The notes: a model not told the origin generated them from the letters alone. A stretch of DNA of 64,000 bases from Bradyrhizobium sp. CB3481 (GCF_029714305.1 NZ_CP121647.1:3120501-3184500), one strand, 5' to 3'; positions 18,701 through 27,956 are shown, counted from the first letter of the stretch. A program made the numbers and translations.

Positions 18701-21700
18701 CCGGCAGCACCGGGCACGTTGGCCTGGCCGCCGAGGCGTCCCTCGACGCCGACCTCGCGCGCCACGCTGGTGACCTGATCGGCGAAAGTCGCGAGCGTGG
18801 CGGTCATGTTGTTGATGGTGTCGGCGAGGGCTGCGACCTCGCCCTTCGATTTCACCGTCAGGCTCTGCTTCAGATCGCCGTTGGCGACCGCGGTCACCAC
18901 CTTGACGATGCCGCGGACCTGTTCGGTCAGGTTGGCGGCCATGAAATTGACGGTGTCGGTGAGGTCCTTCCAGGTGCCGGCGACGCCGGGCACCTGCGCC
19001 TGGCCGCCGAGCTTGCCTTCGGTGCCGACTTCGCGCGCCACGCGCGTCACTTCGCCGGCGAAGGCGTTGAGCTGGTCGACCATCGTATTGATGGTGTTCT
19101 TCAGTTCGAGGATTTCGCCCTTCACGTCGACCGTGATCTTGCGCGAGAGGTCGCCGCGCGCCACGGCGGTCGTGACTTCGGCGATGTTGCGGACCTGCGT
19201 GGTGAGGTTGGCCGCCAGGAGGTTGACGTTGTCGGTAAGGTCTTTCCAGGTGCCGCCGACGCCGGGCACCACGGCCTGGCCGCCGAGCCGGCCCTCGGTG
19301 CCGACCTCGCGCGCCACGCGCGTCACTTCGGCGGCGAAGGAGCGGAGCTGCTCGACCATCGTATTGAGGGTGTCCTTGAGCAGCAGGATTTCGCCGCGGA
19401 CGTCGACCGTGATCTTCTTGGAGAGGTCGCCGCCGGCGATCGCGGTCGCGACCTCGGCGATGTTGCGGACCTGCGCGGTCAGGTTCGAGGCCATGAAGTT
19501 GACGTTGTCGGTGAGGTCCTTCCAGGTGCCGGCGACTTCAGGCACTTGGGCCTGGCCGCCGAGCTTGCCTTCGGTGCCGACCTCGCGCGCCACGCGGGTG
19601 ACTTCCGAAGCGAAGGCGTTGAGCTGGTCGACCATCGTGTTGACGGTGTTCTTCAGCTCGAGAATTTCGCCCTTGACGTCGACGGTGATCTTCTTCGACA
19701 GGTCGCCCTTCGCCACCGCCGTGGTGACTTCGGCGATGTTGCGGACCTGGCCGGTGAGGTTGCCGGCCATCGAGTTGACGTTGTCGGTGAGGTCTTTCCA
19801 GGTGCCGGCGACGCCGGGCACGTTGGCCTGACCGCCCAATCGTCCCTCGGTGCCGACCTCGCGCGCCACGCGGGTCACTTCGCCCGCGAAGCGGTTGAGC
19901 TGGTCGACCATCGTGTTCAGCGTTTCCTTGAGCTGCAGGATCTCGCCGCGCACGTCGACGGTGATCTTGCGCGAGAGGTCGCCGCCGGCAATCGCGGTCG
20001 CGACTTCGGCGATGTTACGGACCTGGGCGGTGAGATTGCCGGCCATCGAGTTCACCGAGTCCGTCAAGTCCTTCCAGGTGCCGGCGACGCCGGGCACTTC
20101 GGCCTGGCCGCCGAGCTTGCCGTCGGTGCCGACCTCGCGCGCCACGCGCGTCACTTCGCCGGCGAAGGCGTTGAGCTGGTCGACCATCGTGTTGAGCGTT
20201 TCCTTCAGCTGAAGGATTTCGCCTGACACGTTGACCGTGATCTTCTTCGAAAGGTCGCCCTTCGCCACCGCGGTCGCGACTTCGGCGATGTTGCGGACCT
20301 GGGCGGTGAGGTTGCCGGCCATCGAGTTGACGTTGTCGGTGAGATCCTTCCAGGTGCCGGCGACGCCGCGCACGTTGGCCTGGCCGCCGAGCTTGCCTTC
20401 GGTGCCGACCTCGCGCGCCACGCGCGTCACTTCGCCGGCAAAAGCGTTGAGCTGGTCGACCATCGTGTTGATGGTGTCCTTCAGCTCGAGAATTTCGCCG
20501 CGCACGTCCACCGTGATCTTCTTCGACAAGTCGCCATTGGCGACCGCGGTCGTCACCTCGGCGATGTTGCGGACCTGCGCGGTCAGGTTCGACGCCATCG
20601 AGTTGACGCTCTCGGTGAGGTCCTTCCAGGTGCCGGCGACGCCGAGCACGTTGGCCTGGCCGCCGAGCCGTCCTTCAGTGCCGACCTCGCGCGCCACGCG
20701 TGTGACTTCGCCGGCGAAGGCGTTGAGCTGGTCGACCATCGTATTGAGCGTTTCCTTCAGCTGAAGGATTTCGCCCGATACGTTCACCGTGATCTTCTTG
20801 GAGAGGTCGCCGCCCGCGATGGCGGTGGCGACGTCAGCGATATTGCGGACCTGCGCCGTCAGGTTGGAGGCCATGAAGTTGACGTTGTCGGTGAGGTCCT
20901 TCCAGGTGCCGGCCACACCAGGCACCTGGGCCTGGCCGCCGAGCTTGCCTTCGGTGCCGACCTCGCGCGCCACGCGCGTCACTTCCGAGGCGAACGAGTT
21001 TAGCTGGTCGACCATCGTGTTGATGGTGTCCTTCAGCTCAAGAATCTCGCCGCGCACGTCGACCGTGATCTTGCGCGAAAGGTCGCCGCGGGCGACCGCG
21101 GTGGTGACGTTGGCGATGTTGCGGACCTGCGCGGTGAGGTTGCCGCACATCGCGTTGACCGAGTCGGTCAAATCCTTCCACGTGCCGGCGACGCCGGGCA
21201 CGATCGCCTGGCCGCCGAGCTTGCCGTCGGTACCGACCTCGCGGGCGACGCGCGTCACTTCGGAAGCGAAGGAGCGGAGCTGGTCGACCATCGTGTTGAT
21301 GGCTTCCTTGAGCTGCAGGATCTCGCCGCGGACGTCGACGGTGATCTTTTTCGACAAGTCGCCATTGGCGACCGCGATGGTGACCTCGGCGATGTTGCGG
21401 ACCTGGCCGGTGAGGTTGTTGGCCATCGAGTTGACGCTCTCGGTGAGGTCCTTCCAGACGCCGGTCACCTCCGGCACCTGGGCCTGGCCACCGAGCTTGC
21501 CCTCGGTGCCGACCTCGCGCGCCACGCGCGTCACTTCCGAGGTGAATACGCCGAGCTGCTTGATCATCGTGTTGACGATGTTGGCCGACTGCAGGAATTC
21601 GCCGCCAAGCGGGCGGCCGTCGACGTCGAGCTGCACGGTCTGCAACAGATCGCCTTGAGCCACGGCAGCGACCGCGCGCGTGACTTCGCGGGTCGGCCAC

Positions 21701-22053
21701 AGCAGGTCGTCGATCAGCGTGTTGACGGAGCCTTCCATGTCCGCCCACGAGCCGCTCGAAAGGTCGAATTTGACGCGTTGGCGCGTCTTGCCTTCGCGCC
21801 CCACCACCTGGCCGACGCGCTCGAGCTGCTGCGCCATGCGCTGGTTGGCGGCGACGATTTCGTTGAAGGTGTCGGCGATCTTGCCCTCGATGCCGATGTG
21901 ATCGCCGGTCATGCGGACCGAGAAATCGCCCGCGCGCATCGCCTGCAGCGCGTGCAGGAGATCCTGTAGGGGATCGGCTTGTCCGTTGACGGGGGTCTTG
22001 CCTTTGGGAACGCGGCGAACAGCGGGTGATGCTTCGGGAGAAAAGTCACTCAT
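15766..22053 (-). CDS. Giant soluble hybrid histidine kinase with eleven HAMP-type repeats, GAF and three receivers
   Basis: Protein of 2095 residues without transmembrane helices. Residues 1-172 hold HAMP-like segments. Eleven copies of a 92-residue HAMP-plus-linker unit fill about residues 173-1184 (typical pieces [19 protein letters not shown] and [11 protein letters not shown]). A GAF domain follows (about 1210-1350), then a coiled coil (about 1355-1420), HisKA with the phospho-His near 1431 in [14 protein letters not shown], a GHKL ATPase ([24 protein letters not shown]), and three receivers starting near 1705, 1829 and 1974. Their Asp sites are in [22 protein letters not shown] and [11 protein letters not shown]. 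The layout resembles fungal group III (Nik1/Os-1) kinases, which have 5-7 such repeats and signal osmotic stress. The start at 22053 follows GAGGAAAC. It is co-transcribed with the HWE kinase. Confidence 0.92.
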   Translation of the reverse strand: MSDFSPEASPAVRRVPKGKTPVNGQADPLQDLLHALQAMRAGDFSVRMTGDHIGIEGKIADTFNEIVAANQRMAQQLERVGQVVGREGKTRQRVKFDLSSGSWADMEGSVNTLIDDLLWPTREVTRAVAAVAQGDLLQTVQLDVDGRPLGGEFLQSANIVNTMIKQLGVFTSEVTRVAREVGTEGKLGGQAQVPEVTGVWKDLTESVNSMANNLTGQVRNIAEVTIAVANGDLSKKITVDVRGEILQLKEAINTMVDQLRSFASEVTRVAREVGTDGKLGGQAIVPGVAGTWKDLTDSVNAMCGNLTAQVRNIANVTTAVARGDLSRKITVDVRGEILELKDTINTMVDQLNSFASEVTRVAREVGTEGKLGGQAQVPGVAGTWKDLTDNVNFMASNLTAQVRNIADVATAIAGGDLSKKITVNVSGEILQLKETLNTMVDQLNAFAGEVTRVAREVGTEGRLGGQANVLGVAGTWKDLTESVNSMASNLTAQVRNIAEVTTAVANGDLSKKITVDVRGEILELKDTINTMVDQLNAFAGEVTRVAREVGTEGKLGGQANVRGVAGTWKDLTDNVNSMAGNLTAQVRNIAEVATAVAKGDLSKKITVNVSGEILQLKETLNTMVDQLNAFAGEVTRVAREVGTDGKLGGQAEVPGVAGTWKDLTDSVNSMAGNLTAQVRNIAEVATAIAGGDLSRKITVDVRGEILQLKETLNTMVDQLNRFAGEVTRVAREVGTEGRLGGQANVPGVAGTWKDLTDNVNSMAGNLTGQVRNIAEVTTAVAKGDLSKKITVDVKGEILELKNTVNTMVDQLNAFASEVTRVAREVGTEGKLGGQAQVPEVAGTWKDLTDNVNFMASNLTAQVRNIAEVATAIAGGDLSKKITVDVRGEILLLKDTLNTMVEQLRSFAAEVTRVAREVGTEGRLGGQAVVPGVGGTWKDLTDNVNLLAANLTTQVRNIAEVTTAVARGDLSRKITVDVKGEILELKNTINTMVDQLNAFAGEVTRVAREVGTEGKLGGQAQVPGVAGTWKDLTDTVNFMAANLTEQVRGIVKVVTAVANGDLKQSLTVKSKGEVAALADTINNMTATLATFADQVTSVAREVGVEGRLGGQANVPGAAGTWKDLTGNVNLLAANLTSQVRSIAEVATAVTKGDLTRSIQVDARGEMAELKDTINTMIGNLRLTTQVNTEQDWLKTNLARFTNMLQGLRDLSTVGRLLLTELAPLIDAHMGAIYQVENADSPQLRLLSSYAGDGAHPHPQAIQFGEGLIGQCALDKRQRLVSNIPEGTAPINSALFRVVPRNIVVFPVLFENQVKAVIELSSISSFTTSQLTFLEQLTDSIGIVLNSIEATMQTEGLLKQSQQLAGELQTQQKELQQTNEQLEQKAQQLAERNVEVERKNQEIEQARRALEEKATELALTSKYKSEFLANMSHELRTPLNSILILGQQLTENPDGNLSAKQVEFARTIHGAGTDLLNLISDILDLSKIESGTVTVDAEEILTSNLLETVGRPFKHEAENRHLSFNISVDESLPRSMVTDSKRLQQVLKNLLSNAFKFTAEGGVKLDVSSAVGGWSAEHPILNHAPAVVAFEVTDTGIGIPLEKQKLIFEAFQQADAGTSRKYGGTGLGLAISRELASLLGGEIHLRSAPGKGSTFVLYLPLKYSGPTIAPRTPAPSPFTPPPALQVAATQERVIEQLPDDRLDLAPGDTILLIVEDDPHYARVLIDLARDKGFKVLVASRGAEALELAKQFQPAAVSLDVFLPDMLGWTVLSQLKHNPLTRHIPVQIITLDEDRQHALARGAFSFVNKPTTTEGVSAALSQIKEYAKPRRKRLLIVEDNAAEQMSITELLGHDDIEILTADTGADALSTLRNQPCDCVVLDLRLPDMSGFEVLDRLRNDESLSNVPVVVFTGRELSAEEDAELHTMARSIVVKGVESPERLLDETSLFLHRVITELPVDKQRMLEKLNSSDEDLVGKTALLVDDDARNIFALSSVLERRGMKVLTATTGHEAIALVESTPNVAIVLMDIMMPQMDGYQTIGVIRQNPSFGRLPIIALTAKAMKGDREKCLEAGASDYLAKPVNTEQLLLAIRMWLHR
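18502..21537 (-). repeat. Eleven tandem 276-bp coding repeats (HAMP units)
   Basis: Within the giant kinase gene a 276-bp unit repeats head to tail eleven times. Landmarks such as GCGCGCCACGCG recur at near-exact 276-bp steps from about 19.03 to 21.52 kb. Identity between units is high at the DNA level (many 20-30 bp runs are identical), with the first and last units most diverged. Units vary mainly in a few positions (ANGD, ARGD, AGGD, AKGD; VDVRGE, VNVSGE, VDVKGE). This favours unequal recombination, so the copy number may differ between strains and could be misassembled from short reads. Confidence 0.9.
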
Positions 22054-22140
22054 GGTGTTTCCTCAATCGCCAGTCGCTCAAAAATTAAACGGCGAAGCGA
22101 TTCCAGTCATAGAACCGGCTGCCCCTTTGCAGATCAAGTT

Positions 22141-22243
22141 GGAACAACGGTTAGTATGGAGAATCAATGACATGGAACCCAGCCCGGGTTCCTCAATGCG
22201 TCGGGAACCTGAAAGTTCCAATCGCGGGAAAATTATTTGGAAC
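22141..22243. promoter_or_regulatory. Cluster of GGAAC/GTTCC elements upstream of the giant kinase
   Basis: The leader upstream of the kinase start has an inverted repeat GGAACCC-n5-GGGTTCC (22174-22192), a second GGAAC-n6-GTTCC (22204-22219), and single GGAAC motifs at 22141 and 22239. GGAAC is also the -35 core of alphaproteobacterial EcfG stress promoters, but I found no matching CGTT at the right distance, so a binding site for a dimeric regulator is the better guess. Confidence 0.35.
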
Positions 22244-22254
22244 CTGTGAAACAA

Positions 22255-22285
22255 AAACGCCCCGGCGCGCCGGGGCGTTTGCGAT
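22255..22285 (-). terminator. Rho-independent terminator after the liv cluster
   Basis: A strong perfect hairpin, AACGCCCCGGC paired with GCCGGGGCGTT, is followed on the minus strand by TTTTTGTTTC. It lies 30-60 bp past the stop of the branched-chain amino acid binding-protein gene. A less perfect T-rich stretch on the other side could also stop plus-strand transcripts. Confidence 0.85.
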
Positions 22286-22314
22286 TTTTCATCTGGGAAT
22301 AAATCCGAACGTCG

Positions 22315-23433
22315 TCAGGAACCCTTCGGATTGATCTCGGCGTAGTTGCCCTTGGCGTCCCACTTGTAGACGACGTAGTCGATCACCTTGATGTCGCCCT
22401 TGGCATCAAAGCCGAGCTTGCCGAGCACGGTGTCCCATTCGCCGGCCTTGATGGTCTCCATCACCTTTTTCGGGTCGGTGGTCTTGGCCTTCGCCACCGC
22501 CTGCGACCACACCTGCATCGCCGCATAGGTGTAGAGGGTGTAGCCTTCCGGATCGATGTTCTTGGACTTGAACTTCTCGACGATCGCCTTCGCGGTTGCC
22601 TTGTTGCGCGGGTCGGGGCCGAAGGTGAACAGCGTGCCTTCAGCGGCGGCGCCGGTGATCGAAGCGAACTCCTTGTCGTTCATGGCGTCACCCGCCATCA
22701 ACACCGTCTTGAGGCCCTGGTCGCGCATCTGGCGCAGGATCAGGCCGGCTTCCTGATGGTAGCCGCCGACGAAGACGAGATCGATGTTGTCGCGCTTCAG
22801 GCGCGAGACGATCGAGTTGAAGTCCTTGTCGCCCTTGTTGTAGGACTCGAACATCTTCTCGGTGACGCCGGCCTTGTTGAGCGCCTTCTTGGTCTCGTCG
22901 GCGAGACCCTTGCCGTAGGTGGTCTTGTCGTTGAGGATGGCGATGTTCTTGCCCTTGTAGTTCTTGACGATGTAATCGGCGGCGACCAGGCCCTGCTGGT
23001 CGTCACGGCCGCAGACGCGCGCGACGTTCCACAGCTTGCGCTCGGTGAACAGCGGGTTGGTCGAGGCCGGCGTGATCTGCAAGACGTTGCCGTCGGCATA
23101 GGCTTCGGAGGCCGGGATCGACGAGGACGAGCAGAAGTGACCGGCGACGAACGGGATCTTGGCGCTGGCGAACTTTTCCGCCACCGAGCGCGCCTGCTTG
23201 GGATCGCAGGCATCGTCGCCGACCTGCAGGGCGAGCTTCTTGCCGAGCACGCCGCCGGCGGCGTTGATGTCGGCCACCGCCTGTTCGGCGCCGTTCTTCA
23301 TCTGCCGGCCGAATGCGGATTCGCCGCCCGTCATCGGGCCGGCCACTGCGATGGAGATGTCCTGCGCCAGCGCCGTTGTCGACAGCGCCAACGATGCGCC
23401 CAATGCCAGGCCGATGAGTTTCAGTGATTTCAT
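22315..23433 (-). CDS. Branched-chain amino acid-type ABC transporter, periplasmic binding protein
   Basis: Protein of 372 residues with a signal peptide (MKSLKLIGLALGASLALS, cleavage after TALA). The mature part is a type I periplasmic binding protein of the LivJ/LivK (Peripla_BP_6) family: ISIAVAGPMTGGESAFGRQM, LQVGDDACDPKQA, VAGHFCSSSSIPASEAYA. The substrate is predicted to be branched-chain amino acids, but family members also bind amides, urea and aromatic acids. GAGGAT lies before the ATG. It is the last gene of the liv cluster, 308 bp from livF, so it may have its own promoter as well; high separate expression of the binding protein is usual. A terminator follows. Confidence 0.9.
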   Translation of the reverse strand: MKSLKLIGLALGASLALSTTALAQDISIAVAGPMTGGESAFGRQMKNGAEQAVADINAAGGVLGKKLALQVGDDACDPKQARSVAEKFASAKIPFVAGHFCSSSSIPASEAYADGNVLQITPASTNPLFTERKLWNVARVCGRDDQQGLVAADYIVKNYKGKNIAILNDKTTYGKGLADETKKALNKAGVTEKMFESYNKGDKDFNSIVSRLKRDNIDLVFVGGYHQEAGLILRQMRDQGLKTVLMAGDAMNDKEFASITGAAAEGTLFTFGPDPRNKATAKAIVEKFKSKNIDPEGYTLYTYAAMQVWSQAVAKAKTTDPKKVMETIKAGEWDTVLGKLGFDAKGDIKVIDYVVYKWDAKGNYAEINPKGS

Positions 23434-23583
23434 GAGATATCCTCGCAGGTCAGTCGATTTCGGGAAATACCCGGCGGGCCGGGTACGAAAATCCCGCCCA
23501 TTGTCGGCTGATTTTACGGCGAAGTCATCGGCAATTTTCGGGCAAATCCACGGCCCGTTCGCAGCATCTTGCCGCAGTTTGCC

Positions 23584-23650
23584 GTGTCCCGGACGCGGTG
23601 CAGCGCTTCTTCAGCGCTGCTCCGCAGAGCCGGGACCTGTCAGAGTTGGA
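23584..23650. repeat. Intergenic repeat (GTCCCGGACGCG family)
   Basis: Sequence starting GTGTCCCGGACGCGGTGCAG and ending GCAGAGCCGGGACC forms an imperfect palindrome, in the 308-bp gap between livF and the binding-protein gene. The same units appear at 28197-28319. Apart from this repeat I see no gene in the gap. Confidence 0.6.
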
Positions 23651-23741
23651 CCCCGGATCAGCAGCGCACCGCCATAGTGCGTCGAAGACGCGCGTAAACG
23701 CGCTTTCGGTGCTGCGCAGCGTCCGGGGAACGCATCCGGCG

Positions 23742-24485
23742 CTATTCCCGCCGGCCGCCTTCCAGATAGGCAGCGCGGATTTCCGGGCGCTGCAGCAATT
23801 CGCTGCCGGTTCCGGACAGCGTGATGAGGCCGTTGACCATGACATAGCCGCGATGGGCCAGTTTCAGGGCGTGGTTGGCGTTCTGTTCGACGATCAGGAC
23901 GGTGAGGCCGTCCTGCCGGTTCAACGTCCTGATCGCATCGAAAATCTGCCGTGCGATCAGCGGCGCGAGCCCGAGCGAGGGCTCGTCCAGCATCAAAAGG
24001 CGGGGGCGGCTCATCAGTGCGCGGCCGATCGCCAGCATCTGCTGTTCGCCGCCGGACAGCGTGCCGCCGCGCTGGGTCATGCGTTCCTTGAGCCGCGGGA
24101 ACAGGGCGAAGACGCGTTCCAGCCCGCTTGCCCGGTCGCTCTCGCTTGAGTCGGTCGCGTCAGCGCCCATTTGCAGGTTCTCGGCCACACTCATGCGCGG
24201 GAAGATGCGGCGGCCCTCGGGGGATTGCGCGATGCGCAGCCGGGCAATCTCATGCGTCGGCACGCCGGTAATGTCCTGGCCATCGAATTCGATGCGGCCG
24301 GAACGGGCGCGCGGCCGGCCGAAGATCGTCATCATCAGCGTCGACTTGCCGGCGCCGTTGGCCCCGATCAGCGCGACGATCTCACCGGCATTGATGTCGA
24401 TATCGACGCCCTTGAGTGCCTCGATCTTGCCGTAGGCGGCGCGCAGCGAGCGGATCGCGAGCAGGGGAGTGGATGATGACATCAT
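23742..24485 (-). CDS. livF: Branched-chain amino acid-type ABC transporter ATP-binding protein LivF
   Basis: Cytosolic ABC ATPase of 247 residues. Walker A is GANGAGKST, the signature LSGGEQQMLAIGRALM, and Walker B LLMLDEPSLGLAP; the switch His lies in the region after VLIVEQNANHAL, which is typical of LivF (VEQN-A). Length and the GRRIFPRMSVAENL motif also fit LivF and not LivG. It energises the LivHM permease with LivG. It follows livG in the order H-M-G-F but is separated by 118 bp that hold a palindromic repeat. Confidence 0.93.
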   Translation of the reverse strand: MMSSSTPLLAIRSLRAAYGKIEALKGVDIDINAGEIVALIGANGAGKSTLMMTIFGRPRARSGRIEFDGQDITGVPTHEIARLRIAQSPEGRRIFPRMSVAENLQMGADATDSSESDRASGLERVFALFPRLKERMTQRGGTLSGGEQQMLAIGRALMSRPRLLMLDEPSLGLAPLIARQIFDAIRTLNRQDGLTVLIVEQNANHALKLAHRGYVMVNGLITLSGTGSELLQRPEIRAAYLEGGRRE

Positions 24486-24499
24486 CTTTTCTCCCCACC

Positions 24500-24585
24500 G
24501 TCATGGCCGGGCTTGTCCCGGCCATCCACGTCTTTGCAGTCGGCACGAGAAGACGTGGATGCCCGGGACAAGCCCGGGCATGACG
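24500..24585. repeat. Palindromic intergenic repeat (GGCCGGGCTTGTCCCGG family)
   Basis: Imperfect palindrome between livG and livF: CGTCATGGCCGGGCTTGTCC at one end, GGACAAGCCCGGGCATGACG at the other, with CCACGTCTT/AAGACGTGG inner arms. A close copy lies at 50849-50939. It may form a stem-loop in the liv mRNA and affect relative expression of livF. Confidence 0.7.
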
Positions 24586-24603
24586 AGAATATAGAGAACG
24601 CGC

Positions 24604-25437
24604 TCACGTGCCGCTCTCCATCACCGCGATCGCTTCCTCCTCGTCGGTGCCGAGATAGGCGGCGATCACCTTGGGATCGTCGCGGATCTGTTTCGGCGTG
24701 CCCTCGGCGATCTTCACGCCGTGATCCATCACCACGACATGGTCGGAGATTTCCATCACCACGCTCATGTCATGCTCGATCAGGAGGATCGAGGTGCCCT
24801 GATCGGCGCGGATCGAGAGCAGCAACTCGCTCAAGGCGGCGCTCTCGCGCGCGTTCAGGCCGGCCGCCGGCTCGTCGAGGCAGAGCAGGGCGGGCTCCGT
24901 GCACATCGCCCGCGCGATCTCCAGCCGGCGCTGGTCGCCATAGGGCAGGTTGCCCGCGGCATCATCGGCGCGATCCAGCAACCCGATGCGATCGAGCCAG
25001 GTTCGCGCCAGGTCGATGGCGGCCTGTTCGGCCTGCCGCCAGGACGGCACGCCGATCAGACCGAGGAAGGTCAGCCCGGAGGCGCGCATCAACGCATTGT
25101 GCTGCGCCACCATCAGGTTCTCCAGCGCCGTCATGCCGGGGAACAGGCGGATGTTCTGGAAGGTGCGCGCGACCCGGGCGAGTTTTGCGATCCGGAAATC
25201 GTTGAGACGTTCCAGCCTCGTCACATGACCGTCATCCTGCGTCAGGCGGATGGCGCCGGAGGTCGGCTTGTAGAAGCCGGTGATGCAGTTGAACACGGTG
25301 GTCTTGCCGGCGCCGTTCGGCCCGATCAGCGCGGTGATCTTGCGCCGCTCCGCATCGAAGGAGAGGTCGTTGACGGCGACGATGCCGCCGAAGCGCATCG
25401 ACAGGCGATCGACCGAGAGGATGGGAGCATCGCTCAT
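24604..25437 (-). CDS. livG: Branched-chain amino acid-type ABC transporter ATP-binding protein LivG
   Basis: ABC ATPase of 277 residues. It has the LivG order: LSMRFGGIVAVNDLSF, Walker A GPNGAGKTT, FNCITGFYKPTSG, VARTFQNIRLFPGMTALENL, signature LPYGDQRRLEIARAM, Walker B LLCLDEPAAGLN and the C-terminal BCA_ABC tail GTPKQIRDDPKVIAAYLG. Its ATG overlaps the livM stop by ATGA, so the two are translated together. It pairs with LivF on the cytosolic side of LivHM. Confidence 0.93.
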   Translation of the reverse strand: MSDAPILSVDRLSMRFGGIVAVNDLSFDAERRKITALIGPNGAGKTTVFNCITGFYKPTSGAIRLTQDDGHVTRLERLNDFRIAKLARVARTFQNIRLFPGMTALENLMVAQHNALMRASGLTFLGLIGVPSWRQAEQAAIDLARTWLDRIGLLDRADDAAGNLPYGDQRRLEIARAMCTEPALLCLDEPAAGLNARESAALSELLLSIRADQGTSILLIEHDMSVVMEISDHVVVMDHGVKIAEGTPKQIRDDPKVIAAYLGTDEEEAIAVMESGT

Positions 25438-26753
25438 CCGTGGCCCTCCTTGACGAGGTCGGACGAGATCGCCTGCTGGCGCTGCAGGAACACGGTCGGG
25501 GCGCGGTGGCCGATCAGGCCGCGCGGCCGCCAGATCATGAGCAGCACCATCGCCATGCCGAACACCAGCATGCGGTACTGGTCGAGCCCGCGGAACAGCT
25601 CGAAGCCGCCGATCATGGCGAGCGCGGCCAGCGCCACGCCGAGCTGCGAGCCCATGCCGCCGAGCACCACGATCGCCAGCACCAGCGCCGATTCATGGAA
25701 AGTGAAGGATTCCGGGCTGATGAAGCCCTGCCTGGTCGCGAAGAACGCGCCGGCAAAGCCTCCGAACATTGCGCCGGTCGCGAACGCGGTCAGCTTGGTC
25801 GTGGTGGTGTTGATGCCGAGCGCGCGGCAGGCGACTTCGTCCTCGCGCAGCGCCTCCCAGGCGCGGCCAATCGGCAGCCGTCGCAGTCGGATGGTGACCC
25901 AGTTGGTAAGCAGCGCCAGCGCCAGGATCAAATAGAACAGAAACACGATGCGGTGCGTCGGCGAGAACTCGATGCCGAGCAGGGCCGCCAGCCCGTCGTC
26001 GGCAGGTGTCAAGGGAATGCCAAACAGGGTCGGGCGGGGAATGCCGGTGACGCCGTTCGGCCCGCCAGTCAGGCTCTGCCAGTTGATGATGACGAGGCGG
26101 ATGATCTCGCCGAAGGCGAGCGTCACGATAGCGAGATAGTCGCCGCGCAGCCGCAGCACGGGGAAGCCGAGCAGCACGCCCCAAAACGCGGCGAGGATGC
26201 CAGCTAGCGGCAGGCAGACCCAGAACGACAGCCCGAAATTGGTGGCGAGCAGCGCATAGGAATAGGCACCGACCGCGTAGAAAGCGACATAGCCGAGGTC
26301 GAGCAGGCCGGCGAGGCCGACCACCACGTTCAGTCCCCATCCGAGCATGACGTAGGTCAGCACGAGGATAGCAAGGTCGAGAATGTAGCGCTCGTTATAG
26401 AACAGCACCGGCACCAGGAACGTGAAGACCAGCAGCACCGGTGCGACCAGCCGGCCGGCCAGCGACAGCGCACTCTGTACCGACGCCGGCACCACTTTGA
26501 CCGTGTCGACCGGTCCCCACCATTGCCGCAGCAACTCGATGATGATGCTGCCGCCGAACACGGCCCCGACCATGGCGGCGAGGTCGCCAAAGCGCGTCCA
26601 GTAGACCAATTGCCCTTGCGGACCTGCCTCGGTGCGCACGCCGATCATCAGCGAGAACAGTACCAGGGCCACGAAGGCGCTGATCAGCGCTTTCTTGAGG
26701 ATGAAGGCGGCGCCCGGAGCGCGCGATGTTTGGACGGCGGGGTTTGCGCTCAC
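25434..26753 (-). CDS. livM: Branched-chain amino acid-type ABC transporter permease LivM
   Basis: Inner-membrane permease of 439 residues from the GTG at 26753, 11 bp after the livH stop; no ATG with a ribosome site lies nearby upstream. It is longer than usual because of an N-terminal extension with two or three extra helices (about residues 20-130) before the conserved core (NERYILDLAILVLTYVMLGW). The core has GLAGLLDLGYVAFYAVGAYS and the EAA-like loop RAWEALREDEVACRALGIN, which contacts LivG/LivF. The C-terminus RPRGLIGHR is typical of LivM. Confidence 0.92.
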   Translation of the reverse strand: MSANPAVQTSRAPGAAFILKKALISAFVALVLFSLMIGVRTEAGPQGQLVYWTRFGDLAAMVGAVFGGSIIIELLRQWWGPVDTVKVVPASVQSALSLAGRLVAPVLLVFTFLVPVLFYNERYILDLAILVLTYVMLGWGLNVVVGLAGLLDLGYVAFYAVGAYSYALLATNFGLSFWVCLPLAGILAAFWGVLLGFPVLRLRGDYLAIVTLAFGEIIRLVIINWQSLTGGPNGVTGIPRPTLFGIPLTPADDGLAALLGIEFSPTHRIVFLFYLILALALLTNWVTIRLRRLPIGRAWEALREDEVACRALGINTTTTKLTAFATGAMFGGFAGAFFATRQGFISPESFTFHESALVLAIVVLGGMGSQLGVALAALAMIGGFELFRGLDQYRMLVFGMAMVLLMIWRPRGLIGHRAPTVFLQRQQAISSDLVKEGHG

Positions 26754-26764
26754 GCTATGGCCCG

Positions 26765-27682
26765 TCAGACTTTTTCGACTTCGGGCCGGCCGAGCAGGCC
26801 AGTCGGAAGGAAGATCAGGACCACGATGAGAATCGAGAACGCGGCAACGTCCTTGTACTCGACCGAGAAATAGGCCGACCACAGCGTCTCGATCAGGCCG
26901 ATCAAGAGGCCGCCCAGCATGGCGCCGGGCAGCGAGCCGATGCCGCCAAGCACGGCGGCGGTGAACGCCTTGATGCCGGCGACGAAGCCCATGAAGAAGT
27001 CGACCAGCCCGTAATAGAGCAGGTACATCATGCCGGCGACGGCGGCGAGCGCAGCCCCGATCACGAAGGTCATGGAGATGGTGCGGTCGACGTCGACGCC
27101 GAGCAGGGAGGCCATGGTCTGATCCTGCTCGCAGGCCCGCATGTCACGGCCGAGCCGCGTGCTGGATACCAGCCAGGTGAACAGCGCAAGCAGCACCACG
27201 GTCGTGATCACGACGATGATCTGGATATTGGAAAGCTGCACGACAAAGCCATCGGCGCCCTCATGCAGGGTATGGCCGCCGGTGATGATCGGCGGCACCG
27301 GCTTGACGCGGGCGCCTTGGGCAACTTGCGAATAATTGGTCAGTACGAATGACATACCGATCGCCGAGAGCATCGGCGCCAGGCGGAACGAGTGGCGCAG
27401 CGGCCGGTAGGCGATGCGCTCCACCGTCCAGCCATAGAGCGCCGTGATTGCCATCGACACCAGCAATACGACCAGCAGGATCAAGGGGATCGCGGTCAGG
27501 CCGAACGAGACCAGGATCAGGAAGGTGATCAGCGCAATGAAGCCGCCGATCATGAAGATGTCGCCATGGGCGAAATTGATCATGCCGACGATGCCGTAGA
27601 CCATCGTGTAGCCGATGGCGATCAGGCCGTAGATCGAGCCGAGCACGAGGCCGTTGATCAGTTGCTGGGCGAAATAATCCAT
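26765..27682 (-). CDS. livH: Branched-chain amino acid-type ABC transporter permease LivH
   Basis: Inner-membrane permease of 305 residues with about eight helices. Typical LivH elements are the N-terminal MDYFAQQLINGLVLGSIYGL, GMINFAHGDIFMIGGF, the cytoplasmic loop MRACEQDQTMASLLGVDVDR and KAFTAAVLGGIGSLPGAMLG. The C-terminal FLPTGLLGRP matches the family. It is the first gene of the cluster; a 274-bp gap to the divergent small gene at 27957 should contain the operon promoter. Confidence 0.93.
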   Translation of the reverse strand: MDYFAQQLINGLVLGSIYGLIAIGYTMVYGIVGMINFAHGDIFMIGGFIALITFLILVSFGLTAIPLILLVVLLVSMAITALYGWTVERIAYRPLRHSFRLAPMLSAIGMSFVLTNYSQVAQGARVKPVPPIITGGHTLHEGADGFVVQLSNIQIIVVITTVVLLALFTWLVSSTRLGRDMRACEQDQTMASLLGVDVDRTISMTFVIGAALAAVAGMMYLLYYGLVDFFMGFVAGIKAFTAAVLGGIGSLPGAMLGGLLIGLIETLWSAYFSVEYKDVAAFSILIVVLIFLPTGLLGRPEVEKV

Positions 27683-27956
27683 GCGCTGCCGTTTTTTGTA
27701 TGAGGACGCGGCGAGAGCTCCGGCAGCCCATGACGACGCGTCGTGCCGTTTTCTAACAGGTGGGAACCATGGGCGGCAACAGCACTCGGTGCGGCTTAAT
27801 TGGCTTGTACAGAGCTAGTTTTTGCGCAGTTGTTCCAGTGCCACGGTCCGGCCACGGCTTTGCCGTGTGAACATCGCATCGGAACCCTGGTTCCCGGCAA
27901 CCATCCCGGCGGCGCTTCGTTATGTTCGTCTACGTCTAAACAACGGAGATCCCTCG

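Noticed and set aside
18502..21537. Tandem repeat array considered as CRISPR or satellite DNA
   Set aside because: The unit is 276 bp, in frame throughout and translates to HAMP units; there are no unique spacers.
18797..21658. Antisense frames across the HAMP array with repeated motifs
   Set aside because: The repeated pattern simply mirrors the 276-bp repeat of the sense gene. No start signals or independent family match.
22174..22243. EcfG (general stress sigma) promoter for the giant kinase
   Set aside because: GGAAC boxes are present, but at 16-17 bp I find CATT in place of CGTT, so the two-box promoter is not supported.
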